Notes: generated by a model from the letters alone, not told the origin. A stretch of 64,000 nt of DNA from Bacillus sp. FSL H8-0547 (GCA_038002745.1 JBBODD010000001.1:1116001-1180000); one strand, 5' to 3'. Positions 40,383-50,190 are shown, numbered from the stretch's first letter. Translations and numbers: made by a program.

Positions 40383-40421
40383 AAAAAGACACCTCTCCAC
40401 ACAAGGGAGAAGTGTCTCTTT
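40383..40421 (-). terminator. Terminator of sspE
   Basis: On the minus strand GAGACACTTCTCCC and GGAGAGGTGTC form the stem, followed by TTTTTTG. Confidence 0.85.
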
Positions 40422-40441
40422 TCGTTTTTTTAACGGTTTTA

Positions 40442-40627
40442 TTATGAGTTTTGGTTCTTTTTAGCTTCAGCTTGCTGGTTGTACTTCTTTACGTGTTGAG
40501 CGTCAGTCTCGCTTGCGAACTCAGCACCGTATTGTTGTTGACCTTGAGCAGCTTGAGCGTTTTGTTGTTTCACGTGTTGCACGCTTGTGCCAGATTGTGT
40601 TTTGTTGTTTTGTTGTTGGTTTGCCAT
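40442..40627 (-). CDS. sspE: Gamma-type small acid-soluble spore protein SspE
   Basis: A 61-residue, Gln- and Asn-rich gamma-type SASP, an amino acid reserve in the spore core. Two family repeats are visible: SGTSVQHVKQQNAQ and ETDAQHVKKYNQQAEAKK, with GAEFASETDA holding the spore-protease (GPR) cleavage motif. ATG after a perfect GGAGGTGAT. The frame stays open upstream to 40783, but that extension runs through the promoter. Confidence 0.95.
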   Translation of the reverse strand: MANQQQNNKTQSGTSVQHVKQQNAQAAQGQQQYGAEFASETDAQHVKKYNQQAEAKKNQNS

Positions 40628-40648
40628 CTTTATCACCTCCACGAAATT

Positions 40649-40678
40649 TATCATGTCCCGGAGGTGATTTTTATATCC
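40649..40678 (-). promoter_or_regulatory. Sigma-G promoter of sspE
   Basis: On the minus strand GGATA (40674-40678), an 18-bp spacer and CATGATA (40649-40655) match the forespore sigma-G consensus gnATR-N18-cATnnTA at every defined position. Confidence 0.85.
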
Positions 40679-40710
40679 GCTTTTTTTTTCGATCTTTTTT
40701 CCGGACCGAT

Positions 40711-41511
<801 letters not shown>

Positions 41512-41552
41512 TCAAACAATAGGAAAAGCGAGTAGTAGAGGAGGAATTCATC

Positions 41553-41777
41553 ATGTACGTAGGCAGAGATATGACGGAACTGTCAATGATGTCCATACAC
41601 GAATGGAAAGACAGTGAGCTTGCATACTTTCACCACGGGCTTCAGCAGATGATGCCGTATTTAAACGCAGAGGGCCAGACGATCCACCGTGAAATTATGG
41701 AGGAGATTGAAGCGCGCGGAGGTCTTAAGCGCGGCGAGGCGGATTACACCCACGGAACCAGAGTGAGCTATGATTGA
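41553..41777 (+). CDS. yfhS: YfhS, small sporulation-associated protein
   Basis: A 74-residue acidic protein with no membrane segment. Size and position between fabL and mutY match YfhS of B. subtilis, reported as forespore-expressed (from memory). ATG after GAGGAGG. The role is unknown. Confidence 0.75.
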   Translation: MYVGRDMTELSMMSIHEWKDSELAYFHHGLQQMMPYLNAEGQTIHREIMEEIEARGGLKRGEADYTHGTRVSYD

Positions 41778-41780
41778 CGA

Positions 41781-41810
41781 AAATCCGGCCGCAACCGGCC
41801 GGATTTTATT
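41781..41810. terminator. Bidirectional terminator between yfhS and mutY
   Basis: AAAATCCGGCCG and CGGCCGGATTTT form a perfect stem with loop CAAC. Confidence 0.9.
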
Positions 41811-42900
41811 TGTGCACTTCCGTCATCTGATAAATTTTCTGATGGGACACGGGAAAGGCATATTTCTGCATTTCTGCTTCTGTTACTTTTAAAAGATTAT
41901 CGGGGCTGCTGCCCGGCTTCAGCCTTCCAGCGTAAACAGAGATATTCCAGACGAGATGGGAAAAAATATGCTGAATGGTTCCTGACAGGGGCTCAAGCTC
42001 GGCTTCCGCTTCATATTCCTCATGCAAGTACTTAATAAGCTGCTCTTTTTGAGAAAGCAGCCCAATTTCTGTTTCACAGTTCGGGAACTCCCACAGGTTT
42101 GCAAGCAGTCCTGATGATGGACGTTTATGAATATAGAAATTTCCGGCATCGTCTTTCAGTACAGCAGCTGCCATCATTACCGGTCTTGGCTTTTTCTTTT
42201 TGCTTTTCACCGGAAGTTCTGTCTGAACCCCTTCTTCAAATGCCTGGCAGTGTTCTCTCACAGGACAGATCAGGCAGGATGGCGACGTCGGTGTACATAC
42301 AATTGCACCAAGCTCCATGAGTGCCTGGTTAAATTCAGACGGCTGTTCTTTTGAAATGACTTCATACAGAATTTTTTCAAAAATGGTTCTTGTCTTCGGT
42401 TTCGCGATGTCTTCCCAGATTGAAAGAATACGCGACATGACTCTCATGACATTTCCGTCAACAGCGGGCTCAGGCACCCCGTATGCAATGCTCAGGATCG
42501 CCCCTTTTGTGTAGGGACCGACACCTTTCAGCTTGCTGATTTCCTCAGGCGTATTTGGCACGATGCCTCCGTAAGTACTTACGACTTCTTTAACAGCAGA
42601 TTGAAGATTCCGGACGCGCGAGTAGTAACCAAGCCCCTCCCACGCTTTCAGCACATCTTCCTCATCAGCTGCTGCAAGGGCTTCAAGAGTCGGAAATTTC
42701 TCCGTAAAGTTCAGGAAATAAGGAATGACCGTGTCCACCCTTGTTTGCTGCAGCATGATCTCAGACACCCACACCTTATAAGGATCCTGGTCAAGCCTCC
42801 ACGGCAGATCTCTTTTTTCGCGCAGGTACCATGAGATTAAATCGCGCCTGAAATCTTCTATATGTAATGAGTGCAGATTCTTATCGGCTGCATCAAGCAT
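41806..42900 (-). CDS. mutY: A/G-specific adenine DNA glycosylase MutY
   Basis: A 364-residue base-excision repair enzyme that removes adenine opposite 8-oxoguanine. Catalytic Glu in [10 protein letters not shown], helix-hairpin-helix [12 protein letters not shown], catalytic Asp in [10 protein letters not shown], and the 4Fe-4S ligands in [17 protein letters not shown] (C-x6-C-x2-C-x5-C type). The C-terminal third is a NUDIX-like 8-oxoG recognition domain. ATG at 42900 after GAGAGGAAAG; an ATG at 42918 has no ribosome site. Confidence 0.95.
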   Translation of the reverse strand: MLDAADKNLHSLHIEDFRRDLISWYLREKRDLPWRLDQDPYKVWVSEIMLQQTRVDTVIPYFLNFTEKFPTLEALAAADEEDVLKAWEGLGYYSRVRNLQSAVKEVVSTYGGIVPNTPEEISKLKGVGPYTKGAILSIAYGVPEPAVDGNVMRVMSRILSIWEDIAKPKTRTIFEKILYEVISKEQPSEFNQALMELGAIVCTPTSPSCLICPVREHCQAFEEGVQTELPVKSKKKKPRPVMMAAAVLKDDAGNFYIHKRPSSGLLANLWEFPNCETEIGLLSQKEQLIKYLHEEYEAEAELEPLSGTIQHIFSHLVWNISVYAGRLKPGSSPDNLLKVTEAEMQKYAFPVSHQKIYQMTEVHK

Positions 42901-43135
42901 ATTTATCTTTCCTCTCATGTTATTTTTATTGGATATTTGGGAAAATAAAAGGGTATCTTTGTTTTCAACTTAGAAATCATACAGCATTTATCCGTATTTA
43001 AAAAGGGAAAGCATGTTAGTGTTTGACTCTTTCATGCCGTTCCATGCAAAATGCCATAAAGAGCACACTTATTCTTTTCATCAAGGGATAGGAAAAGCTC
43101 AGTCTTCATAAGAATGTGACAGGAGGTTTTGCAAA

Positions 43136-44116
43136 GTGGATACAGGCACACACGTTGTGATGGGCATTGCCCTTGGCGGACTTGCGACACTGGATCCCGC
43201 TGTCGGTTCAGACCCGGTAACAGCTCAGGCAGTCATGATTGGAGCGATTGCCGGTTCACAGGCTCCTGATCTTGATACGATACTCAAATTCCGAAATAAC
43301 GCAAAATATATCCGCAATCACCGCGGCATCACCCATTCGATTCCGGCTGTTATTCTCTGGTCGGTGCTCATAACCGGCTTGCTGTACTGGCTTTTCCCCG
43401 GCTCGAACTTGCTGCATCTTGGGATATGGACAACAATTGCCGTCGTGCTGCATGTTTTCGTTGATATTTTCAACGCGTACGGCACGCAGGCTCTAAGGCC
43501 GTTTTCCCACAAATGGGTGGCACTCGGCATGATCAACACGTTTGACCCGATTCTGTTTGCCATTTACTGTGCAGGCATTCTGTCCTGGGTTTTCGGCACA
43601 CCTGCAGGGTACACGTTTCTGACTGTATTTGTCATCGTGTTTTTCTATTACATTTTACGCTTCTTTATGAAAAGAAGCATTGTGAAAAAAATCCATCAAA
43701 AATACAGCGAAGTGGAAAAAATCATCATTTCCCCGACGATGAAATTCAGACGGTGGCGCGTAGCGATTATTACAAAATCACATTTCTATGTGGGACGGTC
43801 GCTGAACGGAAAACTAACGATACTTGATGAGTATGACCGGGTTCCCGTCCCGCAGACGGCCATCATTCAGGCTGCTGAAGAGGATGAAAACATTTCGGCC
43901 TTTCTGTCTTTCTCTCCCGTGTACAGGTGGGAAGTGGATGAGTATACAGACCACTATGAAGTGAAATTTATCGATCTGAGATACAGAAGCAAGGGACATT
44001 ATCCCTTTGTCGCCATCGTCCAGCTCGATCAGGACTTGAACATTGTCAGTTCTTACACCGGCTGGATCTTCAGTGAAGAAAAGCTCAGGAAAAAATTAGA
44101 CCTTTTGCCGGAATAA
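43136..44116 (+). CDS. yfhP: YfhP, membrane metal-dependent hydrolase (YdjM family)
   Basis: A 326-residue protein with four membrane segments in the first 180 residues and a soluble C-terminal domain. The YdjM/LexA-binding-like family motifs are THVVMGIALGG near the start, APDLDT, and HRGITHSIPA, which supply His/Asp metal ligands. GTG start after AGGAGG. Divergent from mutY. Function unknown beyond the family. Confidence 0.9.
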   Translation: MDTGTHVVMGIALGGLATLDPAVGSDPVTAQAVMIGAIAGSQAPDLDTILKFRNNAKYIRNHRGITHSIPAVILWSVLITGLLYWLFPGSNLLHLGIWTTIAVVLHVFVDIFNAYGTQALRPFSHKWVALGMINTFDPILFAIYCAGILSWVFGTPAGYTFLTVFVIVFFYYILRFFMKRSIVKKIHQKYSEVEKIIISPTMKFRRWRVAIITKSHFYVGRSLNGKLTILDEYDRVPVPQTAIIQAAEEDENISAFLSFSPVYRWEVDEYTDHYEVKFIDLRYRSKGHYPFVAIVQLDQDLNIVSSYTGWIFSEEKLRKKLDLLPE

Positions 44117-44150
44117 AAAACTTGGCCTCCTCTATGGAGCCAAGTTTTTT
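44115..44150. terminator. Bidirectional terminator between yfhP and yfhJ
   Basis: AAACTTGGC and GCCAAGTTT with A/T runs on both sides. Confidence 0.9.
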
Positions 44151-44153
44151 CGT

Positions 44154-44423
44154 TTAATGGAGCATGCCGTCGCTGTCATTCAGCAGATGACTGTATTTCG
44201 GATTCGTCGCCAAAAACTGGTGCAGCTTGTCTCCGTAATTGACAATCCACTGCGTGACGATCTTTTCCGTCATGTTTTTTCCGCGGTACTTCTCCCCCGC
44301 TTTGGCGTACGTTGTCTCAAAGTCATCCCAGAGCAATTCAACCCATGTTCTCGCCTTGTCATAGGACAGGGCAGGATTTTTTTCCATAAGCAGCCGGGCA
44401 AGCCGGTCGTGATACATTTCCAT
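44154..44423 (-). CDS. yfhJ: YfhJ, WVELL-motif protein
   Basis: An 89-residue protein with the family-naming motif TWVELLWDDFETTYA and a helical C-terminal part. It corresponds to YfhJ of B. subtilis by motif, size and position beside sspK and yfhP. Function unknown. Confidence 0.88.
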   Translation of the reverse strand: MEMYHDRLARLLMEKNPALSYDKARTWVELLWDDFETTYAKAGEKYRGKNMTEKIVTQWIVNYGDKLHQFLATNPKYSHLLNDSDGMLH

Positions 44424-44443
44424 TTTTCATCACCCCGTTCTGT

Positions 44444-44473
44444 TTATAGTTTTTGCGGAAGCATCACATACTA
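44444..44473 (+). promoter_or_regulatory. Probable sigma-G promoter of sspK
   Basis: TTATA (44444-44448), an 18-bp gap and CATACTA (44467-44473) fit gnATR-N18-cATnnTA apart from the first base. Confidence 0.65.
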
Positions 44474-44522
44474 TAAGTAGGCTTCGAATGAAGCTAGTTT
44501 AAACCCATTGGAGGTCATACGA

Positions 44523-44684
44523 ATGCGGAATAAAGCGAAAGACTTTCCGATCCAGTCAAGCAATAAGTTTGAAGGAGAGCCAAGAGCAAAAGATGATTTC
44601 GCGTCCAAACGGGCCGACGGAACCATCAACACACATCCGCAGGAACGCATGAGAGCTTCCGGCGAGCGCGAAAATCAGTTTTAA
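44523..44684 (+). CDS. sspK: Small acid-soluble spore protein SspK
   Basis: A 53-residue minor SASP. The diagnostic stretches [17 protein letters not shown] and [12 protein letters not shown] are nearly those of B. subtilis SspK. ATG after GGAGGTCATACGA. Expected only in the forespore. Confidence 0.92.
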   Translation: MRNKAKDFPIQSSNKFEGEPRAKDDFASKRADGTINTHPQERMRASGERENQF

Positions 44685-44716
44685 AAGACTGCACACATTT
44701 TGCGGAGGTGCTTATA

Positions 44717-44875
44717 ATGGGGTCAACACACAAAAAGTTTTTTGAAAATCGAATGGCTAATCCGTTTCAGCAGCCTTGGGCCAACCCAAAGCATGCGCAT
44801 GCACAGGTAAACGGGCAGACGCAGCAGACTCAGGACTTAATCATTCTCGAGCGTCAGACACGAAAAAGATCATAG
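44717..44875 (+). CDS. YpzG-family small protein
   Basis: A 52-residue protein. ANPKHAHAQVNGQTQQTQ followed by LIILERQTRKRS is the pattern of YpzG-type small proteins of Bacillaceae. The ATG follows GCGGAGGTGC. It lies 32 bases after sspK and may be co-transcribed, which would make it spore-associated (inference). Confidence 0.75.
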   Translation: MGSTHKKFFENRMANPFQQPWANPKHAHAQVNGQTQQTQDLIILERQTRKRS

Positions 44876-44885
44876 GCTAAACGCA

Positions 44886-44925
44886 TAACGAATCATGCTG
44901 AATGAATCAGATTCAGCGTGGTTCG
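44886..44925 (+). terminator. Terminator after the YpzG-like gene
   Basis: CGAATCATGCTGAAT and ATTCAGCGTGGTTCG form an imperfect stem, followed by TTTTCTTCTTTTTTT. It overlaps the end of yfhH on the other strand. Confidence 0.75.
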
Positions 44926-45254
44926 TTTTCTTCTTTTTTTCGTCCAAGCATGGAAATCGGTATACCTTCCTCTTCTGATTCCTGAGAGTCAAGACGGTTT
45001 CCCCACGCAAATACACCATTCATGTAGTCAATTTTAAAGTATGAGCCCGGTGCACCTTCTATTTCATACACTTCCCCAGGCTTAAAATCATCGGGATTAA
45101 GCAAATAGGCCTTTGCCATCGTAATCTTGCGGTCAAGCACCGCAAATTCATTGACCATGCCTAGCTGCTCCGCTTTGCGGGCTTTCTCGGAAAGAGCGGC
45201 GATTTCTGTTTTCAGTTCATATTCTGTCATCGTGCTGTAGCGTTTTGTCTGCAT
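44913..45254 (-). CDS. yfhH: YfhH, DUF1811 protein
   Basis: A 113-residue protein. AALSEKARKAEQLGMVNEFA and KITMAKAYLLNPDDF, followed by NGVFAWGNR, are the hallmarks of YfhH/DUF1811; the C-terminal part resembles a small beta-barrel with PGEVYEIE. ATG after AAAGGAAGTACC. Function unknown. Confidence 0.88.
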   Translation of the reverse strand: MQTKRYSTMTEYELKTEIAALSEKARKAEQLGMVNEFAVLDRKITMAKAYLLNPDDFKPGEVYEIEGAPGSYFKIDYMNGVFAWGNRLDSQESEEEGIPISMLGRKKEENEPR

Positions 45255-45325
45255 GATGGTACTTCCTTTCTTTTTTGCCCTTTAAAAGGATAAAATAAAT
45301 GTATGACATCTATAGGAGTGATTTT

Positions 45326-45982
45326 ATGACAGCACTAGTCGTCACAGGTGCAGGCTCAGGACTCGGACGCTCACTCGCCTTGGCCTACAGCAGGGATTTT
45401 GACGAGATCATTCTTCTCGGGCGCAGCACGGAAAAGCTGCTGGAAACAAAACAGCTGCTGCCTGATAAGCAGGTATTTACATATGAGCTTGACATAAGGT
45501 CTCATGCGGAGATTGAACGGCTGACAGACACCCTCTTCAGCCGTCATCCTGTCACTGCGCTGATCAATAACGCAGGAGTGGGCCACTTTGGTCCAATCAC
45601 GGACATGCCCGCTGATCGAATCAAAGAAATGCTCGATACAAATGTGTTTGGCACCATTCTTTTAACACAGGCATTTCTAAAGCATTTCAAAGAAAAAGGA
45701 AAAATCGTGAACATTATCTCAACAGCAGGCCTCAGAGGCAAAGTGAATGAAAGTGCCTACTGCGCCTCCAAATTTGCCCTGAGGGGCTTTACTGAGAGCC
45801 TTGTGAAAGAATATGAAGGAACAGGCATCGTTCTGTCGGGAGCCTACATGGGAGGCATGGACACTCCGTTCTGGAACGAAACCGATCATATTAAAGATAA
45901 ATCGCGGCTTCGGTCACCCGACGTTATCGCAGAAAAAATATACAGTCTTGATGACGGGAGACCTGAAATCATTGTGGAGTAG
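45326..45982 (+). CDS. Short-chain dehydrogenase/reductase
   Basis: A 218-residue SDR. Cofactor motif TGAGSGLGRS, NNAG in LINNAGVGHFG, and the catalytic STAG...YCASK arrangement. The end is shorter than usual, so the substrate loop may be reduced. ATG at 45326 after TAGGAGTGA; an upstream extension to 45299 is unsupported. Substrate unknown. Confidence 0.85.
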   Translation: MTALVVTGAGSGLGRSLALAYSRDFDEIILLGRSTEKLLETKQLLPDKQVFTYELDIRSHAEIERLTDTLFSRHPVTALINNAGVGHFGPITDMPADRIKEMLDTNVFGTILLTQAFLKHFKEKGKIVNIISTAGLRGKVNESAYCASKFALRGFTESLVKEYEGTGIVLSGAYMGGMDTPFWNETDHIKDKSRLRSPDVIAEKIYSLDDGRPEIIVE

Positions 45983-45987
45983 GGCGT

Positions 45988-46800
45988 TCAGTCCTGCTCT
46001 TCTTCTTCATTCAGGAACCGTTCGATCATGTCGATCTGGAATCCTTTTCTGTATAGCGCCTGCTTCATCTTGAGCCGGTATGCAGACGGCTTTTCTTTGG
46101 CGTACTTCCGCTGAAGTTTTTCTGCCTGCTTCACCAGAGACTGATATTCCTCATCGTCATTGTTCTCATAGGTCATTTCTTCCGTGACGATTGAAATGAC
46201 ATCGAAATTGAACCCTTTTCGAAGCAGTGTCTGCTCTATTTTCTGCTTCGTCTGAACAGTAGAGCTTTTTGCTTCTTTTCTCACCGTTTTCTCAGCATGA
46301 ACCATTGCCTGTTCAATCTGATCCTCTTTTGTATACTGCTCCAACGCCTTCTCAGCGGTTGCTTTATCAATCCCTTTTAAGGAAAGCTCCCTTTTAATCA
46401 CGCCGGGTCCCTTTCCCCCGGTTTTCCAGTGCGTCCGCACAAATGCATCCGCGAATTCACTGTCATTAACATATTTATAATGCCGAAGCTGATGGATAAC
46501 CTCTGTCACAACCGATTCAGGGTACTCTTTTTTCAGGAGCATATCGGCCGTTTCCTTCTCTGATCTCATTCTGAATCCGAGAAATTCAATCGCTTTGTTA
46601 AACGCCTTTTTAACCGCATCCCCGTACTGGATCTCAAGAATCTCCATCTCATCCAGTTCAAGGCCTTTTTTCAGGCCAAACTTTAATAGAACGTTCTGGT
46701 CGACGCTGAAGGCGAATTTTTCACCTTTGCCATCATTCAAAAACACATTAAACCGTTCTTCACTGCTCTTTTGAGTCGTTATTTTCGATATTGTTGGCAT
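45988..46800 (-). CDS. recX: Recombination regulator RecX
   Basis: A 270-residue RecX with three-helix repeats. The family motif GFRMRSEKETADMLLKKEYP is followed by YVNDSEFADAFVRTHWKTGGKGP and LRRKGF-type ends. RecX restrains RecA filaments (family knowledge). It lies convergent to the SDR gene with 5 bases between stops. Confidence 0.95.
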   Translation of the reverse strand: MPTISKITTQKSSEERFNVFLNDGKGEKFAFSVDQNVLLKFGLKKGLELDEMEILEIQYGDAVKKAFNKAIEFLGFRMRSEKETADMLLKKEYPESVVTEVIHQLRHYKYVNDSEFADAFVRTHWKTGGKGPGVIKRELSLKGIDKATAEKALEQYTKEDQIEQAMVHAEKTVRKEAKSSTVQTKQKIEQTLLRKGFNFDVISIVTEEMTYENNDDEEYQSLVKQAEKLQRKYAKEKPSAYRLKMKQALYRKGFQIDMIERFLNEEEEQD

Positions 46801-46963
46801 AGGAACACCTCCCCTTTATTTTATCACATTTCCCTTTTTGCACCTTTTAAAAAGCACTCCTTCCGTCTTCACAAAAAACTTTCTGCAGCAGAGCATATTA
46901 AAAAGGATTATTGGGGTTTGAGTGCTGAATTATAAGGAAAGAGAATAACAAGGAGTGATGACC

Positions 46964-47866
46964 GTGAAAATAGCAATCGCAGGCGGAACGGGCTTTGTCG
47001 GAAACGAGCTTACTGCCTTTCTCGCAGATAATGGAAACGAAGTACTGATCTTAACGCGATCAAAAAAAGAAAGCGAAAAAAGCGGCGTGCGCTTCGTTGA
47101 ATGGATGACAGACGGCGCTGCTCCTGAGAAAGAACTCGAGGGCATTGATGCCTTTATCAACCTTGCAGGCAAATCCATCAACGACAGATGGACAGAGGAA
47201 AATAAAAAAGAAATCGTGGAAAGCAGAATCAAAACCACCCGGGAAGTATACAGAATCATCGACAGCCTCCAGAAAAAACCTGAAGTCCATGTAAATGCAA
47301 GCGCAGTCGGCATTTACGGAACGTCAGAGACCGAGACATTTACGGAAGAATCTAATCCCGGCGCCTCTGATTTCCTGTCAGAGACCGTCATGAAATGGGA
47401 GCAGGAAGCGTCGGAAATCGGAAAACTTGGTGTCCGCACCGTATTTGTCCGCTTCGGGATTATCCTCGGTGATAAAGGAGCTCTTCCAGCCATTCTGCTT
47501 CCATATAAATTATTTGCCGGCGGGACAGTGGGCTCAGGCACACAATGGATGTCATGGGTTCATATACATGATGTAGTGAGACTTATACATTTCGTCATGA
47601 ACGACAGCACAATAGAAGGCCCTGTGAATGCCGTTTCGCCAAATCCGGTGCAGATGAAAGAATTCGGAAAAACGGCAGCAAAAGTGATGAACCGCCCCCA
47701 CTGGATTCCTGCCCCGGGATTTGCCTTGAAAATGGCTCTTGGGGAACGAAGCATTCTTGTCCTTGAAGGGCAGCGTGTCATCCCGAAGGCAGCGGCAGAA
47801 AACGGCTTTACTTTTTCCTTTCCATTACTTGAAGACGCTTTGTCAGACTTATTAAAATCAAGATAG
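46964..47866 (+). CDS. yfhF: YfhF, TIGR01777-type epimerase-like protein
   Basis: A 300-residue extended atypical SDR. N-terminal IAGGTGFVGNELTAFL binds a dinucleotide; LAGKSINDRW and SAVGIYG are family motifs, with GTQWMSWVHIHDVV further on. Divergent from recX, as in B. subtilis. I chose the GTG at 46964 because AAGGAG is 8 bases upstream; the ATG at 46958 is too close to the ribosome site. Function unknown. Confidence 0.88.
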   Translation: MKIAIAGGTGFVGNELTAFLADNGNEVLILTRSKKESEKSGVRFVEWMTDGAAPEKELEGIDAFINLAGKSINDRWTEENKKEIVESRIKTTREVYRIIDSLQKKPEVHVNASAVGIYGTSETETFTEESNPGASDFLSETVMKWEQEASEIGKLGVRTVFVRFGIILGDKGALPAILLPYKLFAGGTVGSGTQWMSWVHIHDVVRLIHFVMNDSTIEGPVNAVSPNPVQMKEFGKTAAKVMNRPHWIPAPGFALKMALGERSILVLEGQRVIPKAAAENGFTFSFPLLEDALSDLLKSR

Positions 47867-47889
47867 GTCACTCAGAATAGGAGTTTGCC

Positions 47890-49020
47890 ATGGACAGTTT
47901 TTTATTTAAGAACGCAACCATTTATCCCATAACGTCAAAAACGCTCTATCAATCAGATCTGCTCGTAACAGGAGGAAAAATCAAAGCAATCGGCAAGAAC
48001 CTCTCGGCCCCGCCTGATTCATCCATCATCGAGTGCGGGGAGCAGTTTCTTTTCCCCGGCTTTATCGATGTTCATACACACCTCGGCCTTTACGACGAAG
48101 GAACAGGCTGGGCAGGCAATGATGCAAACGAAACCATCGAGGTGCTCTCGCCCCACATCCGTGCCCTTGACGGGGTACACCCGCTTGATCAGGGCTTTAA
48201 AGATGCAGTCCGGTACGGCATCACAACTGTGCACGTCATGCCTGGCAGCGCGAACGTAATCGGCGGAACAACATCCGTCATTAAAACCCACGGCGTCAAT
48301 ATCAAAGACATGCTCGTAGTAGAAACCGCAGCTCTCAAAATTGCTTTGGGCGAAAACCCGAAGCGGATTCACAGCCACGGCAATAAGGATTCCATTACAA
48401 GAATGGGTATCATGGGCATGCTCAGGGAAGTTTTTTATAAAGCCAAATGCAGCATGAATGACTGCGATGACTTCAGATCCATCCCCATCAAAAAAGTGCT
48501 GAACCGTGAAATTCCAGTCCGCATTCATGCCCACAGAGCAGATGACATCCTGTCTGCTATAAGATTTGCAGAAGAATTCGACCTGGATTTCAGGATTGAA
48601 CACTGTACAGAGGGCCATCTGATAGCAGATGAATTTATCGGAAAAAACATCAAAGTAAGTGTCGGCCCGACCCTTACCCGCAAATCAAAAATCGAACTCA
48701 AAAACAAAAGCTGGGAAACGTATCAGGCACTCGCTGACCGGGGGGTCGAAGTCTCCATCACGACGGACCACCCCTACACCCCGATCCAGTATTTGAACGT
48801 GGTCGCATCCATCGCCGTAAGGGAAGGTTTTGACGAAAAACTCGCTCTTGAATCGATCACCATAACCGCTGCCAAAAACCTGATGATCGACCACCTAGTC
48901 GGGAGCCTTGAACCAGGAAAAGACGCTGACATCGTCCTGTGGAACCACCACCCGTTCCACTACCTCGCAAAGCCCGGGCTGACAATGATAAATGGGAAAA
49001 TAGTCTATCAAAAAACCTGA
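47890..49020 (+). CDS. Amidohydrolase (imidazolonepropionase-like)
   Basis: A 376-residue metal-dependent amidohydrolase. Metal motif DVHTHLG, further His ligands in RIHAHRADD and RIEHCTEGH, and the catalytic Asp in ITTDHPYTP. The C-terminal PGKDADIVLW with NGKIVY ends the small beta domain. It lies 23 bases after yfhF. Relatives are annotated as imidazolonepropionase-like or Xaa-Pro-type peptidases; the substrate is open. Confidence 0.88.
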   Translation: MDSFLFKNATIYPITSKTLYQSDLLVTGGKIKAIGKNLSAPPDSSIIECGEQFLFPGFIDVHTHLGLYDEGTGWAGNDANETIEVLSPHIRALDGVHPLDQGFKDAVRYGITTVHVMPGSANVIGGTTSVIKTHGVNIKDMLVVETAALKIALGENPKRIHSHGNKDSITRMGIMGMLREVFYKAKCSMNDCDDFRSIPIKKVLNREIPVRIHAHRADDILSAIRFAEEFDLDFRIEHCTEGHLIADEFIGKNIKVSVGPTLTRKSKIELKNKSWETYQALADRGVEVSITTDHPYTPIQYLNVVASIAVREGFDEKLALESITITAAKNLMIDHLVGSLEPGKDADIVLWNHHPFHYLAKPGLTMINGKIVYQKT

Positions 49021-49151
49021 ATTTCCCTCTTGAAAAACAGCGCTTTCTCAGTCTCAAAAAATGTGCTCAAATTCACATAAAATTAACAAAAAAAATTGTT
49101 CCATTTTGAAAAAAAATCGAGTATGATACTTGAGGAAAGAGTAATAAACTA

Positions 49152-49245
49152 GAAAAGCGGAAGAGCCCGTTTTTCTCCGGCAGTCAGATAAGAAAGTCGA
49201 GATTTTGTTCCGACAGAGGAGACCGAGAGCTGCAGCTGGACATTA
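49152..49245. repeat. Dispersed hairpin repeat, copy B (central hairpin lost)
   Basis: AGAAAAGCGGAAGAGCCCGT, CAGATAAGAAAG, then TTTTGTTCCGACAGAGGAG and GCAGCTGGACAT match copies A and C at both ends, but the central GACTTTT hairpin is missing. It appears to be a deleted derivative. Confidence 0.75.
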
Positions 49246-49256
49246 ATTACTAAAAA

Positions 49257-49421
49257 CCGAATGATGCAATTGCGTGGGAAGGCAAATGGTGCGCCACCAG
49301 TAAACTGGTCCTAGTGGGTTCGATTCCCACCCCGAAATTTTTTGGCTAATTTAAAAAATTTCGAGGGTGGGACTTTCACACGACAAGTCTGTAAGTCTGC
49401 CCTCTGGTTGGAGGGACAGCA
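49257..49421 (+). ncRNA. Structured 5' leader of the GNAT gene with tRNA T-arm-like hairpin
   Basis: Upstream of the acetyltransferase gene are ACCAGTAAACTGGT (self-complementary), GTGGGTTCGATTCCCAC (49314-49330 region; a hairpin with the loop TTCGATT, as in a tRNA T-arm), and a stem of about 19 bp in which CCCACCCCGAAATTTTTT pairs with AAAAAATTTCGAGGGTGGG (49326-49371, one bulge). CCCAC is used by both, so the two folds exclude each other. Near the gene, CCCTC pairs with GAGGG of the ribosome site. I do not recognise the element. Confidence 0.5.
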
Positions 49422-49422
49422 A

Positions 49423-49980
49423 ATGCTTAAAAAACGTGATATTCATGACAGTCAGCCGCTATATGATCATATGATCCACCCTGATGTCTTCCCATTTGTG
49501 CGCCACAAAGCAGCATCAATTGATGAATATCTTTTTTTAACCAAACAGACAATTGAAGCAGAAGAGCGCGGGGAATTAATTTCACGTACCATTCTTGATG
49601 AATGGGGCTCTCCAATCGGAACGATCAGTCTGTTTGACATTCAGGACAACGCAGGATTTCTCGGCACATGGCTCGGGAAACCCTACCACGGAAAAGGCTA
49701 TAACCAGGCCGCAAAAGATGCCTTCTTCAATGAACTCTTTTTTGAGCTTGGCATCGATCGGATTTTCCTTCGCATCCGCAAGAAAAACGTCCGTTCAACA
49801 AAAGCAGCCGAAAAGCTGCCGTACGTTGTCTACGCGAACGAAACAAGAAAACCGCTCCTTGATGAAATCAATCAGGGTGAAGATATCTACAACCTTTACG
49901 AAATTTCAAAAGACCTTTACACCTTCTATACGGTGCGCACCGCTGCAGAAACAGAGGAACAGCATCTTAAAGAGGCCTAA
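49423..49980 (+). CDS. GNAT-family N-acetyltransferase (RimJ/RimL-like)
   Basis: A 185-residue acetyltransferase. The acetyl-CoA site is visible as FLGTWLGKPYHGKGYNQAAK, followed by LGIDRIFLRIRKKNVRSTKA, a typical motif A/B arrangement. The ATG at 49423 follows GGAGGGACAGC; the frame extends upstream to 49342 but that part is the structured leader. Target unknown. Confidence 0.85.
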   Translation: MLKKRDIHDSQPLYDHMIHPDVFPFVRHKAASIDEYLFLTKQTIEAEERGELISRTILDEWGSPIGTISLFDIQDNAGFLGTWLGKPYHGKGYNQAAKDAFFNELFFELGIDRIFLRIRKKNVRSTKAAEKLPYVVYANETRKPLLDEINQGEDIYNLYEISKDLYTFYTVRTAAETEEQHLKEA

Positions 49981-49982
49981 TA

Positions 49983-50115
49983 AGAAAAGCGGAAGCGCCC
50001 GTTTAGCTCCGATAGGCAGATAAGAAATCGCCTAAAAAGTCCGGTTTTGACTTTTTAGGCGATTTTGTTCTGACAGAGGAGCTGGGTGCTGGAGCTGGGT
50101 GCTGGAGCTGGACAT
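49983..50115. repeat. Dispersed hairpin repeat, copy C
   Basis: AGAAAAGCGGAAGCGCCCGT at the left, CTCCGATAGGCAGATAAGAA, a long central hairpin of AATCGCCTAAAAAGTC with its complement around CGGTTTT, then TTGTTCTGACAGAGGAGC. The right end GCTGGGTGCTGGA is duplicated once. It starts within 5 bases of the GNAT stop codon. Confidence 0.85.
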
Positions 50116-50155
50116 CTGTGCGCAAACCTCATAGTACGGAAGTTTTAAGAAAAGC

Positions 50156-50190
50156 CTAAAAAACCTGCTCATACAAAGCAGGTTTTTTTG
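50156..50190 (+). terminator. Terminator after the GNAT gene
   Basis: AAAAACCTGC and GCAGGTTTTT with a T-run. Confidence 0.88.

Noticed and set aside
49360-49385. T-box riboswitch before the GNAT gene
   Set aside because: GGGTGGGAC resembles the T-box sequence, but there is no specifier-loop stem I, no ACCGCG continuation and no following terminator; the match is explained by the long local stem.
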